NCBI GenBank assembly: GCA_019112965.1 | Contig: DXIH01000101.1 | Location: 1-48,884 of the forward strand | Length of the DNA stretch: 48,884 nt | Source: Candidatus Sphingomonas excrementigallinarum | Lineage (GTDB): Bacteria > Pseudomonadota > Alphaproteobacteria > Sphingomonadales > Sphingomonadaceae | Direction: 5' to 3' | Shown: positions 19,400 through 28,115 of the stretch, piece by piece | Position numbering within the stretch: the first letter of the stretch is position 1 | Layout: each line of letters opens with the position of its first letter | Notes under the pieces: generated by a model | What the model was told of the DNA's origin: nothing | The model's input: the letters and a program-made list of their open reading frames with translations, nothing else | Databases searched by the model: none | Program-made: the position numbers and the translations under genes

Positions 19400-19490
19400 A
19401 TGGTTCCCAGCTTTCCACATCTTTCCATGCACCGCTTGCCGTTCCCCGATTGACTTGGCGCAACCCTGTCGGCAGAGGGCGCGGCGTCGA

Positions 19491-19508
19491 TGTCGGACAT
19501 GTCCGACA
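19491..19508. promoter_or_regulatory. Perfect 18-bp palindrome, operator candidate for the gcv operon
   Basis: TGTCGGACATGTCCGACA is a perfect 18-base palindrome made of two back-to-back TGTC-S-GACA units. It ends about 10 bases before the glycine riboswitch begins, so it would overlap the core promoter of the gcv transcript. That position suits a repressor or activator site. The binding protein is unknown, and no regulator gene is adjacent. Confidence 0.5.
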
Positions 19509-19517
19509 TAGGCGCGC

Positions 19518-19720
19518 GCGGGAGAGCGCCGGGGTCATCTTTCAGGTGACGAAAACCCGGCCGCCGAAGGAGCAACCACCCCGGAATCTCTCAGGCAAAC
19601 GGGACCGCGCGATCGCCATCGACACTCTGGAAAGCGTGCCCGGCCTTTGGCCTTGGGCACCACCGAAGGGGTAAGCCGGAATTTCCGGCGAAAGCTCTCA
19701 GGTTCCGTGACAGAGGGGGA
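19518..19720 (+). ncRNA. Tandem glycine riboswitch
   Basis: The leader of the gcv operon contains both aptamers of a classical tandem glycine riboswitch. Aptamer 1 shows GGAGAG (19521), GCCGAAGGAGCAA (19563-19575) and CTCTCAGGCAAACGGGACCG (from 19588), closed by CACTCTGGAAAG. Aptamer 2 shows CACCGAAGGGGTAAGCC (from 19661), GAAAGCTCTCAGGTTCCGTG (from 19690) and ACAGAGGGG. In this family glycine binding usually turns on the downstream cleavage genes, so excess glycine would induce its own breakdown. About 60 bases separate the end from the gcvT start; no terminator stem with a T run was seen there, so control may be at translation. Confidence 0.93.
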
Positions 19721-19780
19721 TCGGATCGGGTAAGGACATTTGCGTCCCTAGCCGACACCCTTTTGACGGAGACCGGCCCC

Positions 19781-20956
19781 GTGAGCGACGCAACCGACCT
19801 GAACGTAGAAGACGCCCCCGAGGGTCAGGACATCATCCAGACGCTGCCGCTGGACGCATGGCATCGTGCGCGCGGCGGACGGATGGTCCCCTTCGCCGGG
19901 TACGAGATGCCGGTCCAGTATGAAGGCATCATGGCCGAACATCTCTGGACCCGCGAATCGGCCGGGCTGTTCGACGTCAGCCACATGGGTCAGGTGGTCT
20001 TCACCGGCGAGAATGGTCTCGGCCCCGTCATCACCGCGCTGGAAAAGGTCCTGCCGGGCGACATCACCGGCCTTGGCGGTCGAAAGAACCGCTATTCGCT
20101 GCTGCTCAACGAAGAGGGCGGCATCCTCGACGACCTGATGGTGACCAAGCGCACCCTGGACGGCGCCGAGGAACTGTACATGGTCGTCAACGGCGCGACG
20201 AAGTATGACGATATCGCCTATCTGCTCGACTTCATCCCCGATGATGCGACGCTGAACCTGCTCGACGAGCAGGCGCTGCTGGCGCTCCAGGGGCCCAAGG
20301 CGGTCGATGCGCTGTCGCGGATCGTGCCGGGCGTCGAGGCGCTGGTGTTCATGACCGCCGCCGACTTCACCTGGAACGACGTGCCGCTGTGGATCAGCCG
20401 CTCGGGCTATACCGGCGAGGACGGCTACGAGATTTCGATCCCCGCCGAACATGCCGCGGCCTTTGCCGACCGCTTGTGCGAACAGGCCGAGGTGAAGCCG
20501 ATCGGCCTGGGCGCGCGCGACTCGCTGCGTCTGGAGGCGGGGCTGCCGCTCTATGGCCATGACCTCGACCCCGAGACGACGCCGGTGATGGCCGATCTCG
20601 GCTTTGCGCTGGCGAAGAAACGCCGCGAGGCGGCCGATTTCCTGGGCGCCGAACGCATCCTGGCCGAGCGCGAGAACGGCCCCGCAGTCAAGCGCGTCGG
20701 CCTGACCGTCGCGGGCCGCCAGCCGGTGCGCGAGGGCGCGTCGGTCGTCGCCGAGGATGGTTCGGTCATTGGTCGCGTGACCAGCGGCGGCTTTGCCCCC
20801 TCGATGGGTGCGCCGATCGCCATGGCCTATGTGCCGACCGATCTGGCCGCCCCCGGCACCACCGTCAAACTGCTTCAGCGCGGCAAGACCCATGACGCCA
20901 CCGTCACGGCCATGCCGTTCGTCCCCCATCGTTACGTTCGTTCAGGAGCCAAGTGA
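19781..20956 (+). CDS. gcvT: Glycine cleavage system T protein (aminomethyltransferase)
   Basis: GcvT transfers the aminomethyl carbon from lipoyl-GcvH to tetrahydrofolate, releasing ammonia. The 391-residue product shows [36 protein letters not shown] and [20 protein letters not shown], all conserved in the family. GTG 19781 was chosen because GGAG lies nine bases upstream. A TTG six codons earlier is also possible. The N-terminus before [10 protein letters not shown] is about 20 residues longer than in many GcvT proteins. It leads the gcvT-H-PA-PB operon under the glycine riboswitch. Confidence 0.96.
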   Translation: MSDATDLNVEDAPEGQDIIQTLPLDAWHRARGGRMVPFAGYEMPVQYEGIMAEHLWTRESAGLFDVSHMGQVVFTGENGLGPVITALEKVLPGDITGLGGRKNRYSLLLNEEGGILDDLMVTKRTLDGAEELYMVVNGATKYDDIAYLLDFIPDDATLNLLDEQALLALQGPKAVDALSRIVPGVEALVFMTAADFTWNDVPLWISRSGYTGEDGYEISIPAEHAAAFADRLCEQAEVKPIGLGARDSLRLEAGLPLYGHDLDPETTPVMADLGFALAKKRREAADFLGAERILAERENGPAVKRVGLTVAGRQPVREGASVVAEDGSVIGRVTSGGFAPSMGAPIAMAYVPTDLAAPGTTVKLLQRGKTHDATVTAMPFVPHRYVRSGAK

Positions 20957-20958
20957 CC

Positions 20959-21330
20959 ATGAGCCGCTATTTCACCGAAGATCATGAGTGGATCGACGTC
21001 GACGGTGATGTCGGCACGGTCGGCATCTCCGATTATGCGCAGGGCGCGCTGGGCGACATCGTGTTCGTCGACGTTCCTGAGGAAGGTCGCGAGCTGTCCA
21101 AGGGCGACGAGGCCGCGGTGGTCGAGTCGGTCAAGGCCGCGTCGGACGTGTACGCGCCCGTGTCGGGCACCGTGGTCGAGGGCAATGCCCAGCTGGCCGA
21201 CGAGCCCGCGCTGGTCAACAGCGACCCCGAGGGCGAGGGCTGGTTCTTCAAGATCACGCTGTCGGACGCGTCCGAGCTGGACGGCCTGATGGACGAAGCC
21301 GCCTACGCCGCGTTCGTCGCGAAGCTGTGA
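20959..21330 (+). CDS. gcvH: Glycine cleavage system H protein
   Basis: GcvH is the lipoylated shuttle of the glycine cleavage system. The 123-residue protein begins [20 protein letters not shown]. It carries the lipoyl-lysine motif [15 protein letters not shown] with Lys near residue 59, and ends with [18 protein letters not shown], as expected. The start ATG at 20959 has AGGAG 10 bases upstream and follows the gcvT stop by two bases. It ends before a repeat-filled spacer that separates it from gcvPA. Confidence 0.97.
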   Translation: MSRYFTEDHEWIDVDGDVGTVGISDYAQGALGDIVFVDVPEEGRELSKGDEAAVVESVKAASDVYAPVSGTVVEGNAQLADEPALVNSDPEGEGWFFKITLSDASELDGLMDEAAYAAFVAKL

Positions 21331-21340
21331 TTTTCTTACT

Positions 21341-21449
21341 CCCCTCCCGCAGGCGGGAGGGGCTGGGGGAGGGGACTCGTTCTCCCCCGGACCATCAGGC
21401 TTGTTGAAGCCGACTGCCCTCCCCCGACCCCTCCCGCCTGCGGGAGGGG
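21341..21449. repeat. Palindromic repeat pair, family A, inside the gcv operon
   Basis: Forward copy at 21341-21373 (CCCCTCCCGCAGGCGGGAGG then GGCTGGGGGAGGG) and inverted copy at about 21418-21449 (CCCTCCCCCGACCCCTCCCG then CCTGCGGGAGGGG). They fold as two strong stems and also with each other. They lie between gcvH and gcvPA in a transcript expected to be polycistronic, so they may affect mRNA processing or the ratio of TH to P proteins. Confidence 0.87.
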
Positions 21450-21520
21450 AGAAGAAGGGGAAGGACGATGACCCCTCGATCCGCGAGGTTTTCGGGGTGA
21501 GGGGCGGAGAAATGGAACGC

Positions 21521-22879
21521 ATGCGCTACCTGCCCCTTACCTCTTCCGATCGTGCCGAGATGCTCTCGGTGATCGGCGCGGGATCGGTCGACGATCTGTT
21601 CGTCGACGTTCCCGAATCCGCCCGCCTGTCCGGCCCCATCGAGGGCCTGCCCAACCACGCCTCCGAACTGGCGGTCGAGCGGCACATGACCGCGCTCGCC
21701 CGCAAGAACACGGTCGCGGGCGACGTGCCCTTCTTCCTGGGCTGCGGCGCCTACCGCCATCATGTGCCCGCCAGCGTCGATCACCTGATCCAGCGCGGCG
21801 AGTTCCTGACCGCCTACACGCCCTATCAGCCGGAAATCGCGCAGGGCACGTTGCAGATGCTGTTCGAGTTCCAGACGCAGGTCGCGCGTCTGCTCGGCAC
21901 CGATGTCGCCAACGCCTCCATGTATGACGGCTCGACCGCCTGCTGGGAAGCGATCGGCATGGCGCGGCGCATCACCAAGAAGTCGAAGGCGATCCTGTCC
22001 TCGGGCCTGCACCCGCACTATGTCTCGGTCGCCAAGACGATGGCGAAGTATACCGGCGACACGCTGGAAACCGGCACGCCGGTCCTGACCGCGCAGACCG
22101 ATATCGACCAGATGATCGCGGCGATCGACGGCGACACGTCGTGCGTCGTCGTCCAGTACCCGGATATTCTCGGCCGCATCGCCGACCTGACCCCGCTGGC
22201 CGAGGCGTGCCACGCCAAGAAGGCGCTGCTGATCGCCGTCGTGACCGAGCCGGTCGCGCTGGGCGCGATCCGCTCGCCGGGCGAGATGGACGCCGACATC
22301 GTCGTCGGCGAAGGCCAGTCCCTGGGCGTCGGGCTCCAGTTCGGTGGGCCTTATGTCGGCCTGATGGGCTGCAAGGATAAGTATATCCGCCAGATGCCCG
22401 GCCGCTTCTGTGGCGAGACGGTGGACGCGGACGGCAAGCGCGGCTTCGTGCTGACGCTGTCGACCCGCGAGCAGCATATTCGCCGTGAAAAGGCGACGTC
22501 GAACATCTGCACCAATTCGGGTCTGTGTGCGCTCGCCTTCTCGATCCACATGACGCTGCTGGGTGAGGCGGGCCTGCGCCGGATGGCGGGGATCAACCAC
22601 GCGAATGCCTGTCGCGCGGCGGATCGTCTGGCCAAGGTGCCGGGCGTCAAGCTGGTCAACGACGTGTTCTTCAACGAGTTCACGCTCGATCTGGGTCGCG
22701 AGGCGCGGCCGATCGTGCGGACGCTCGCCGAGCGCGGCGTGCTGGCGGGCGTGTCACTCGGGCGGCTCTATCCGGGCGAGGACGCGCTCGCGAACGGACT
22801 GGTAGTGGCGGTCACCGAAACGGTGACGGCGGAGGATATCGAGACGCTTGCCAAGGCTCTCGAGGAGGTGCTGGCATGA
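21521..22879 (+). CDS. gcvPA: Glycine dehydrogenase (decarboxylating) subunit 1
   Basis: The N-terminal half of the two-subunit P protein, which with GcvPB decarboxylates glycine and loads the aminomethyl group on GcvH. The 452-residue form starts [15 protein letters not shown], the family's usual beginning; GGAGA lies 10 bases upstream. An ATG three codons earlier (21512) is an alternative. Conserved parts are [35 protein letters not shown] and [20 protein letters not shown]. The frame is open through the upstream repeats, but that part is not family sequence. The stop overlaps gcvPB (ATGA). Confidence 0.96.
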   Translation: MRYLPLTSSDRAEMLSVIGAGSVDDLFVDVPESARLSGPIEGLPNHASELAVERHMTALARKNTVAGDVPFFLGCGAYRHHVPASVDHLIQRGEFLTAYTPYQPEIAQGTLQMLFEFQTQVARLLGTDVANASMYDGSTACWEAIGMARRITKKSKAILSSGLHPHYVSVAKTMAKYTGDTLETGTPVLTAQTDIDQMIAAIDGDTSCVVVQYPDILGRIADLTPLAEACHAKKALLIAVVTEPVALGAIRSPGEMDADIVVGEGQSLGVGLQFGGPYVGLMGCKDKYIRQMPGRFCGETVDADGKRGFVLTLSTREQHIRREKATSNICTNSGLCALAFSIHMTLLGEAGLRRMAGINHANACRAADRLAKVPGVKLVNDVFFNEFTLDLGREARPIVRTLAERGVLAGVSLGRLYPGEDALANGLVVAVTETVTAEDIETLAKALEEVLA

Positions 22880-24432
22880 CGATCAACCAGAGCGGCTGGA
22901 AGCCCACGAGCCCCGAAGTCAAGGACGGCGAGGTCGCAGGCACCTTCACCGGTAACCGCGCGCTGATGCTGGAAGAAAAGCTGATCTTCGAGATCGGCGA
23001 TGACAAGACGACCGGCGTCGACTTTGCCGAGGGCGATGTCGCGGGTTCGCGTCTGGGCGACCTGAGCCGCAAGGACCCGATCGGCCTGCCGGGCCTGTCG
23101 GAGCCGGAGACGGTGCGTCACTACACCCGCCTGTCGCGTCAGAATTACGCGATCGACCTCGGCCTGTTCCCGCTGGGTTCGTGCACGATGAAGCACAATC
23201 CGCGTCTGAACGAGAAGATGGCCCGCCTGCCGGGCTTCAGCGACGTTCACCCGCTCGCGCCCGTCGATACGGTGCAGGGCGCGCTGGAGGTCATTCACCA
23301 GCTGGCGCACTGGCTGGTCACGCTGACCGGCATGACCTCGGTCGCGATGAGCCCCAAGGCGGGCGCGCATGGCGAGCTGTGCGGCATCCTCGCGATCAAG
23401 GCGGCGCTGGAGAAGCGCGGCGAGGGCCATCGCAAGGTCATCCTGGTGCCGGAATCGGCGCACGGGACCAACCCGGCGACGGCGGCCTTCGCGGGCTTCT
23501 CGGTTGAAGATATCCCCGCGACCGCCGACGGTCGTGTCGACACGGCGGCGCTGAAGGCGCGGCTGGGGCCGGACGTGGCGGGCGTGATGATTACGAACCC
23601 GAACACCTGCGGCCTGTTCGAACGCGACCTGAAGGATATTTCCGACGCGGTCCATGCAGCGGGCGGATACGTTTATTGCGACGGCGCGAACTTCAACGCC
23701 ATCGTCGGGCGCGTGCGTCCGGGCGATCTGGGCGTCGATGCGATGCACATCAACCTGCACAAGACCTTCTCGACCCCGCATGGCGGCGGCGGGCCGGGTT
23801 CGGGGCCGGTGGTGTTCTCGGAGGCGCTGACGCCCTTCGCGCCGCTGCCCTTCGTCGAGAAGACGGGTGAGGGCTTCCGCCTGGTCGAGGAGGAAAATGC
23901 CGACGACCATCACGCCGACAGCTTCGGCCGCATGGTCGCCTTCCACGGCCAGATGGGCATGTTCACCCGCGCGCTGACCTATATCCTCAGCCACGGTGCC
24001 GACGGCCTGCGCCAGGTCGCCGAGGATGCGGTGCTGAACGCCAACTATGTCCTGCGTTCGCTGGAAAACACGCTCGACGCGCCCTTCGCCAAGAGCGGTC
24101 CGTGCATGCACGAAGCCATCTTCTCGGACGAAGGGCTGGCCGAGGGCTTCTCGACGATCGACGTCGCCAAGGCGCTGATCGACGAGGGTTTCCACCCGAT
24201 GACCATGTATTTCCCGCTGGTCGTCCACGGCGCGATGCTGGTCGAGCCGACCGAGACCGAGTCGAAGGCGGCGCTCGATCAGTTCATCGGCGCGCTGGCG
24301 TCGGTGGCGGAGCGTGCCAAGGCGGGCGATCCCTCGCTCAAGACCGCACCGCACTTCGCGCCGCGCGCCCGCCTCGACGAAACGCTCGCCGCGCGCAAGC
24401 CCGTGCTGGTGTGGAAGGACAAGGCCGCCTGA
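22876..24432 (+). CDS. gcvPB: Glycine dehydrogenase (decarboxylating) subunit 2
   Basis: The PLP-binding half of the P protein, 518 residues. The cofactor lysine is in [20 protein letters not shown], near residue 296. Other family segments are [40 protein letters not shown] and [16 protein letters not shown]. It pairs with gcvPA through a four-base ATGA overlap. It is the last gene of the glycine operon and is followed by a strong terminator-like hairpin. The dihydrolipoamide dehydrogenase (L protein) is not in the window and is probably shared with the 2-oxoacid dehydrogenases. Confidence 0.97.
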   Translation: MTINQSGWKPTSPEVKDGEVAGTFTGNRALMLEEKLIFEIGDDKTTGVDFAEGDVAGSRLGDLSRKDPIGLPGLSEPETVRHYTRLSRQNYAIDLGLFPLGSCTMKHNPRLNEKMARLPGFSDVHPLAPVDTVQGALEVIHQLAHWLVTLTGMTSVAMSPKAGAHGELCGILAIKAALEKRGEGHRKVILVPESAHGTNPATAAFAGFSVEDIPATADGRVDTAALKARLGPDVAGVMITNPNTCGLFERDLKDISDAVHAAGGYVYCDGANFNAIVGRVRPGDLGVDAMHINLHKTFSTPHGGGGPGSGPVVFSEALTPFAPLPFVEKTGEGFRLVEEENADDHHADSFGRMVAFHGQMGMFTRALTYILSHGADGLRQVAEDAVLNANYVLRSLENTLDAPFAKSGPCMHEAIFSDEGLAEGFSTIDVAKALIDEGFHPMTMYFPLVVHGAMLVEPTETESKAALDQFIGALASVAERAKAGDPSLKTAPHFAPRARLDETLAARKPVLVWKDKAA

Positions 24433-24452
24433 TCGACATCCAGTGATGGGTT

Positions 24453-24486
24453 TCTTCCCTCTCCCCTGTCCAGGGGAGAGGGAAGA
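24453..24486. terminator. Bidirectional terminator-like hairpin
   Basis: TCTTCCCTCTCCCC (24453-24466), loop TGTCCA, and GGGGAGAGGGAAGA (24473-24486) form a perfect 14-bp stem between the convergent gcvPB and SemiSWEET genes. There is only a short T stretch, so efficiency is uncertain; it may also belong to the local repeat families. Confidence 0.6.
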
Positions 24487-24515
24487 GGAGGGCCGAAGGT
24501 CGATCGGTTCTGGCT

Positions 24516-24773
24516 TCAAAGCGCGGTGAACAGGCAAATCGCACCCAATATCACCCCCGGCGCATTGGCGAAGACGATCGGCCAGTCCCGCTTCTCGCGT
24601 AAAAACCCGTAAGCCACCCAAAGCGCGCAATTCACCATCGTCGCCAGCGGCTGGATGACCGAGCCCTTCTGTCCCGCCAGATTGAACCGGATCTGGTCGA
24701 TATAGGACAGGTACATCATCACCGCCGTTGCGGTCGCGATCCAGCCGAGTAGCATCAGTTTCCGTTCGCTCAC
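24516..24773 (-). CDS. SemiSWEET-type sugar transporter
   Basis: An 85-residue membrane protein with three helices: about 6-24 (MLLGWIATATAVMMYLSYID), 38-56 (SVIQPLATMVNCALWVAYGF) and 65-84 (PIVFANAPGVILGAICLFTA). Size, the GWIATA...YLSYIDQIR opening, the QPL motif in place of the family's PQ, and NCALWVAYG match bacterial SemiSWEETs of the MtN3/SWEET family, which dimerise to carry sugars across the inner membrane. The substrate is unknown. It is divergent from bluB. Confidence 0.85.
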   Translation of the reverse strand: MSERKLMLLGWIATATAVMMYLSYIDQIRFNLAGQKGSVIQPLATMVNCALWVAYGFLREKRDWPIVFANAPGVILGAICLFTAL

Positions 24774-24871
24774 GGTGTCGAAATCTCCTCAAATGTCTGT
24801 GAAATCGATTGAAGTGCCTTGTGCCGAGGCGCAAGCGACGCGGGATGGTCCGAGCCTGGGAAGGGGCGAAG

Positions 24872-25495
24872 ATGCACTTTGACGAGGATGACGCCGCGAC
24901 GCTGGAGACGATCCTGCGCTGGCGGCGGGATGTCCGGCATTTTCGCACCGACCCGGTCGACGAGGCCATACTGGCCCGGCTGGCGGAGGTGATGGCGCTG
25001 GCCCCCTCGGTCGGCAATGCGCGGCCGTGGCGGGTGCTCCGCGTCGAGGACCCCGCGCTGCGCGCCGCCGTCCGGGCGGATTTCGAGCGTTGCGACCGGG
25101 CGGCGGCGGCTGGCTATGACGATACGCAGGCCGCCGCTTACCGGGCGCTGAAGCTTGCCGGACTGGACGCCGCGCCAGTGCAGCTGGCGGTCTTCACCCA
25201 TATCGATCCGGTCGCGGGCCACGGGCTGGGCCGCCGCACCATGCCTGAGACGCTGCGCCAGTCGACCGCGATGGCGATCCACACGCTCTGGCTGGCGGCG
25301 CGGGCAGCCAATCTGGGGCTGGGGATGGTGTCGATCCTCGACCCCGTTGCCATGGAGCGGCTGTTCGCGGTGCCCGACGACTGGGCCTTCACCGCCTATC
25401 TGTGCCTGGGCCATGCCGAGTGGGACGACGACACGCCACTGCTCCACCGCGCCGGATGGCAGGAGAACGCGCCGACCCGCTGGGAAATGCGATAG
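24872..25495 (+). CDS. bluB: 5,6-dimethylbenzimidazole synthase
   Basis: BluB converts reduced FMN with oxygen into DMB, the lower ligand of vitamin B12. The 207-residue product has RWRRDVRHFRTDPVDEAILA, APSVGNARPWRVLRVEDPA and the family signature GHGLGRRTMPETLRQSTAMA, followed by LGLGMVSILDP. This distinguishes it from ordinary nitroreductases. The ATG at 24872, after GAAGGGGCGAAG, was preferred to an upstream one at 24809. No other cobalamin genes are adjacent, and the short leader does not hold a full cobalamin riboswitch. Its presence suggests the cell makes or remodels B12 with DMB. Confidence 0.92.
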   Translation: MHFDEDDAATLETILRWRRDVRHFRTDPVDEAILARLAEVMALAPSVGNARPWRVLRVEDPALRAAVRADFERCDRAAAAGYDDTQAAAYRALKLAGLDAAPVQLAVFTHIDPVAGHGLGRRTMPETLRQSTAMAIHTLWLAARAANLGLGMVSILDPVAMERLFAVPDDWAFTAYLCLGHAEWDDDTPLLHRAGWQENAPTRWEMR

Positions 25496-25510
25496 GCGAA
25501 GACCCCGGGG

Positions 25511-26410
25511 TTAATCCTCTGCCGTTGCCGAGATCGTCTGCCGCTTGCCCAGTCTCTGCTCGCGCCATACGATGAACAATCCGCTCGCGATGATGAGCGG
25601 CGCGCCAGCCCAAGTAGTCGAGGCGGGCAGGACCCCGAACATCGCCCAGCCATAGACCGTCGCCCAGATCAGCCCGGTATAATCCATCGGCACGACGGCG
25701 GTGACGGGCGCCAGCCGTGACGCGGCCGTCAGCGCCAGCTGCGCCAACCCGCCGACCACGCCGATCGATGCCAGCACCGCCCAGATGAGGGCGCTATGTC
25801 CCTGAACGTGAAAGGCATAGGGAACGGCGATGAAGGGAAGGGTCAGGACGGTGAAGTAGAAAACGGTCGTGCCCGCCGGTTCGTCACGCAACTGCCGCAG
25901 CACGATCGCGACGATGGCGACGAACATCGCCGCCATCAGCCCTACAAAGGCCCCGAACAGCGACATGTCGTTGGCGCCCGGCCTCACGACGATCAGGACC
26001 CCGACAAAGCCCAACAGGACCGCGCTCCACCGCTGGAGTCCCGTCCGCTCGCCCAGCACCAGCGCGCCGAGCAGGGTGGCGAAGATCGGCACGGTGAACT
26101 GGAACGTCGTCGCCTCCGCCAGCGGCAGCAGGATCACCGCGCCGAAGGTAAAGACCATGCCGACCAGTCCGATCATCGCCCGTGTCGCATGGCCCTTCAA
26201 CCGCGTCGTGCGCAGCGCTCGCAACCCGCCGGGTCCGGCCATGACAAAGGCCAGCACGACGGGCAGGGCGCAGAACTGGCGAAAGAACATGGTTTCGGAC
26301 AGCGTCGCCCCGTGCGACACCGCCAGCTTGATGAGTGCCGACATGGTCGACAGGAAGAAGATGGCGATCAGGCGCAGGCCGATGCCTTTGAGCACGCGGT
26401 CGCCGGTCAT
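25511..26410 (-). CDS. EamA/DMT-family exporter
   Basis: A 299-residue inner-membrane protein with about ten hydrophobic helices in two EamA repeats. Typical parts are FFRQFCALPVVLAFVMAGPG at the first repeat and PLAEATTFQFTVPIFATLLG followed by GERTGLQRWSAVLLGFVGVL. The second repeat ends VPMDYTGLIWATVYGWAMFG. The family exports amino acids or other metabolites; the substrate cannot be told. The ATG at 26410 was chosen; the longer open frame upstream runs antisense to proS and is not part of the gene. It is divergent from proS across 90 bases. Confidence 0.9.
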   Translation of the reverse strand: MTGDRVLKGIGLRLIAIFFLSTMSALIKLAVSHGATLSETMFFRQFCALPVVLAFVMAGPGGLRALRTTRLKGHATRAMIGLVGMVFTFGAVILLPLAEATTFQFTVPIFATLLGALVLGERTGLQRWSAVLLGFVGVLIVVRPGANDMSLFGAFVGLMAAMFVAIVAIVLRQLRDEPAGTTVFYFTVLTLPFIAVPYAFHVQGHSALIWAVLASIGVVGGLAQLALTAASRLAPVTAVVPMDYTGLIWATVYGWAMFGVLPASTTWAGAPLIIASGLFIVWREQRLGKRQTISATAED

Positions 26411-26500
26411 GCGGCCGTTTCTAACGATTGCGGCGGTGCAGCGAAACCCCGAACGCACGGCCCCTTGGCGAAACCGGGTCTTTGCCGCTATCGGGCTGGC

Positions 26501-28033
26501 ATGAAGCACGCTCTGTCCGTCACCCGCGACGCGGATTTCTCCGCCTGGTATCAGTCCGTCATCGCCGAGGGCGATCTGGCCGAGGAATCGGGCGTCCGCG
26601 GCTGCATGGTCATCCGCCCCTGGGGCTATGGCATCTGGGAGCGTATTCAGCGGCTGCTCGACGATCGCATCAAGGCGACGGGGCATGAGAATTGCTATTT
26701 CCCGCTCTTCATCCCGCTCAGCTATTTCGAGAAGGAGGCCGAGCATGTCGACGGCTTCGCCAAGGAAATGGCGGTCGTCACGCACCACCGGCTGATCGCG
26801 GACGGCAAGGGCGGGCTGGTCCCCGATCCCGAGGCGAAGCTGGAAGAGCCGCTGGTCGTCCGCCCGACCTCGGAGACGGTGATCGGCACCGCCTTTGCCC
26901 GTTGGGTCCAGTCGTGGCGCGACCTGCCGGTGCTCATCAACCAGTGGGCCAATGTCGTCCGCTGGGAAATGCGCACCCGCATGTTCCTGCGCACCGCCGA
27001 ATTCCTGTGGCAGGAGGGGCATACCGCGCACGCCACGGTCGACGAGGCGCGTGCCGAGACGCTTCAGATGCTGGAAGTCTATCGGACCTTTGCCGAAGAT
27101 TGCTTGGCGGTCCATGTCATCGCCGGTGAGAAGCCCGAGAATGAGCGCTTCCCCGGCGCGGTCGCGACCTATTCGATCGAGGCGATGATGCAGGACGGCA
27201 AGGCGCTTCAGACAGCGACCAGCCACTTCCTGGGCGACAATTTCGCCAAGGCGCAGAATATCCGCTTCCAGAATGCCGAGGGCGGGCTCGACTTCGCCCA
27301 GACGACCAGCTGGGGCATGACCACGCGCACGATCGGCGCGATGATTATGGTCCACGGCGACGATGACGGCATGCGCGTGCCGCCCAAGGTCGCGCCGTGG
27401 CAGGTGGTGATCGTGCCGATGCTGCGCGATCAGCCCGAGGACGAGGCGCTGCTGGCCTATTGCCGCGACCTGCAGAAGGAACTGGCCGCCGGGTCTGCCT
27501 TGGGCGAGCCGATCCGCGCAATGGTCGATGCGCGTGCGCAAAAGGCCGCCAACAAGCGCTGGGGCTGGGTCAAGAAGGGCGCGCCGGTCATCATCGAGGT
27601 CGGCGGCCGCGACATGGCGGGCGGCAACGTCTCGGTCATCCGCCGCGATCGTCTGTACCGCGAGGACGGCAAGCTCGACTCGGTCGTAAGCCCGCGCGGC
27701 GATTTCGTGAGCGGTGTTGCCGACCTGCTGGCCGACATCCAGGGCGAACTCCATCGCCAGTCGGCTGAGCGGTTGAAGGCACAGATTTCTCCGGTCGATG
27801 ACTGGGCGAGCGTCGAGGCGCATTTCGCGGACGGCGTGAAGAATCCCGGCTGGGTCGACCTCCGCTGGGCCAAGCCCACGGGGGCGGAACTGGAACAGGT
27901 GGTCGAGAAGCTGAAGGGCCTGAAGCTGACCATCCGCAACGCGCCGATGGGCCAGACCGGGTGCGATGACGGCCTTTGCATCTTCACCGGCCGTGAGGCG
28001 GTGGAGCGTGTGCTGATCGGCCGGGCGTATTGA
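26501..28033 (+). CDS. proS: Proline-tRNA ligase, archaeal/eukaryotic-like type
   Basis: A 510-residue class II synthetase that charges tRNA-Pro. Motif 2 and surrounding parts read VRPTSETVIGTAFARWVQSW and NVVRWEMRTRMFLRTAEFLW, and the active-site region includes WQEGHTAHATVDEA. The anticodon-binding domain starts near KVAPWQVVIVPMLRDQPEDE. There is no editing (INS) domain, and the C-terminal extension after the anticodon domain (KNPGWVDLRWAKPTGAELEQ and onward) marks the archaeal/eukaryotic-like group, not the E. coli type. The ATG at 26501 was chosen; the upstream open frame is shadow of the exporter gene. Confidence 0.95.
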   Translation: MKHALSVTRDADFSAWYQSVIAEGDLAEESGVRGCMVIRPWGYGIWERIQRLLDDRIKATGHENCYFPLFIPLSYFEKEAEHVDGFAKEMAVVTHHRLIADGKGGLVPDPEAKLEEPLVVRPTSETVIGTAFARWVQSWRDLPVLINQWANVVRWEMRTRMFLRTAEFLWQEGHTAHATVDEARAETLQMLEVYRTFAEDCLAVHVIAGEKPENERFPGAVATYSIEAMMQDGKALQTATSHFLGDNFAKAQNIRFQNAEGGLDFAQTTSWGMTTRTIGAMIMVHGDDDGMRVPPKVAPWQVVIVPMLRDQPEDEALLAYCRDLQKELAAGSALGEPIRAMVDARAQKAANKRWGWVKKGAPVIIEVGGRDMAGGNVSVIRRDRLYREDGKLDSVVSPRGDFVSGVADLLADIQGELHRQSAERLKAQISPVDDWASVEAHFADGVKNPGWVDLRWAKPTGAELEQVVEKLKGLKLTIRNAPMGQTGCDDGLCIFTGREAVERVLIGRAY

Positions 28034-28042
28034 TGCAAACGC

Positions 28043-28101
28043 CCCCTCCCGCAGGCGGGAGGGGATATCCATCGCACTCCCCCTCCCGCCTGCGGGAGGG
28101 G
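28043..28101. repeat. Palindromic repeat pair, family A, short form
   Basis: CCCCTCCCGCAGGCGGGAGG (from 28043) and the inverted CCCCTCCCGCCTGCGGGAGG (28080-28099), each with a 10-bp-class stem, fill the gap between the convergent proS and reductase genes. The GGGGGAGGG tails seen in other copies are missing. It may serve as a terminator for both. Confidence 0.85.
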
Positions 28102-28115
28102 CTTAAAAGTAGGCC

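Noticed and set aside
19450..19478. Sigma-70 promoter with TTGACT before the glycine operon
   Set aside because: TTGACT at 19450 has no acceptable −10 box at 16-18 bases, so it was not listed.
24774..24871. Cobalamin riboswitch before bluB
   Set aside because: CTGGGAAGGGGCG before the start recalls the end of such riboswitches, but the space is under 100 bases and the core elements upstream are missing.
25796..26500. Long N-terminal extension of proS
   Set aside because: The extra residues are the antisense of the EamA exporter, are Gln/Asp/Arg rich and do not match ProS. The ATG at 26501 gives the normal length.
21341..28101. Repeated palindromes as a CRISPR array
   Set aside because: Copies are kilobases apart, are inverted pairs, have no regular spacers and no cas genes are present.
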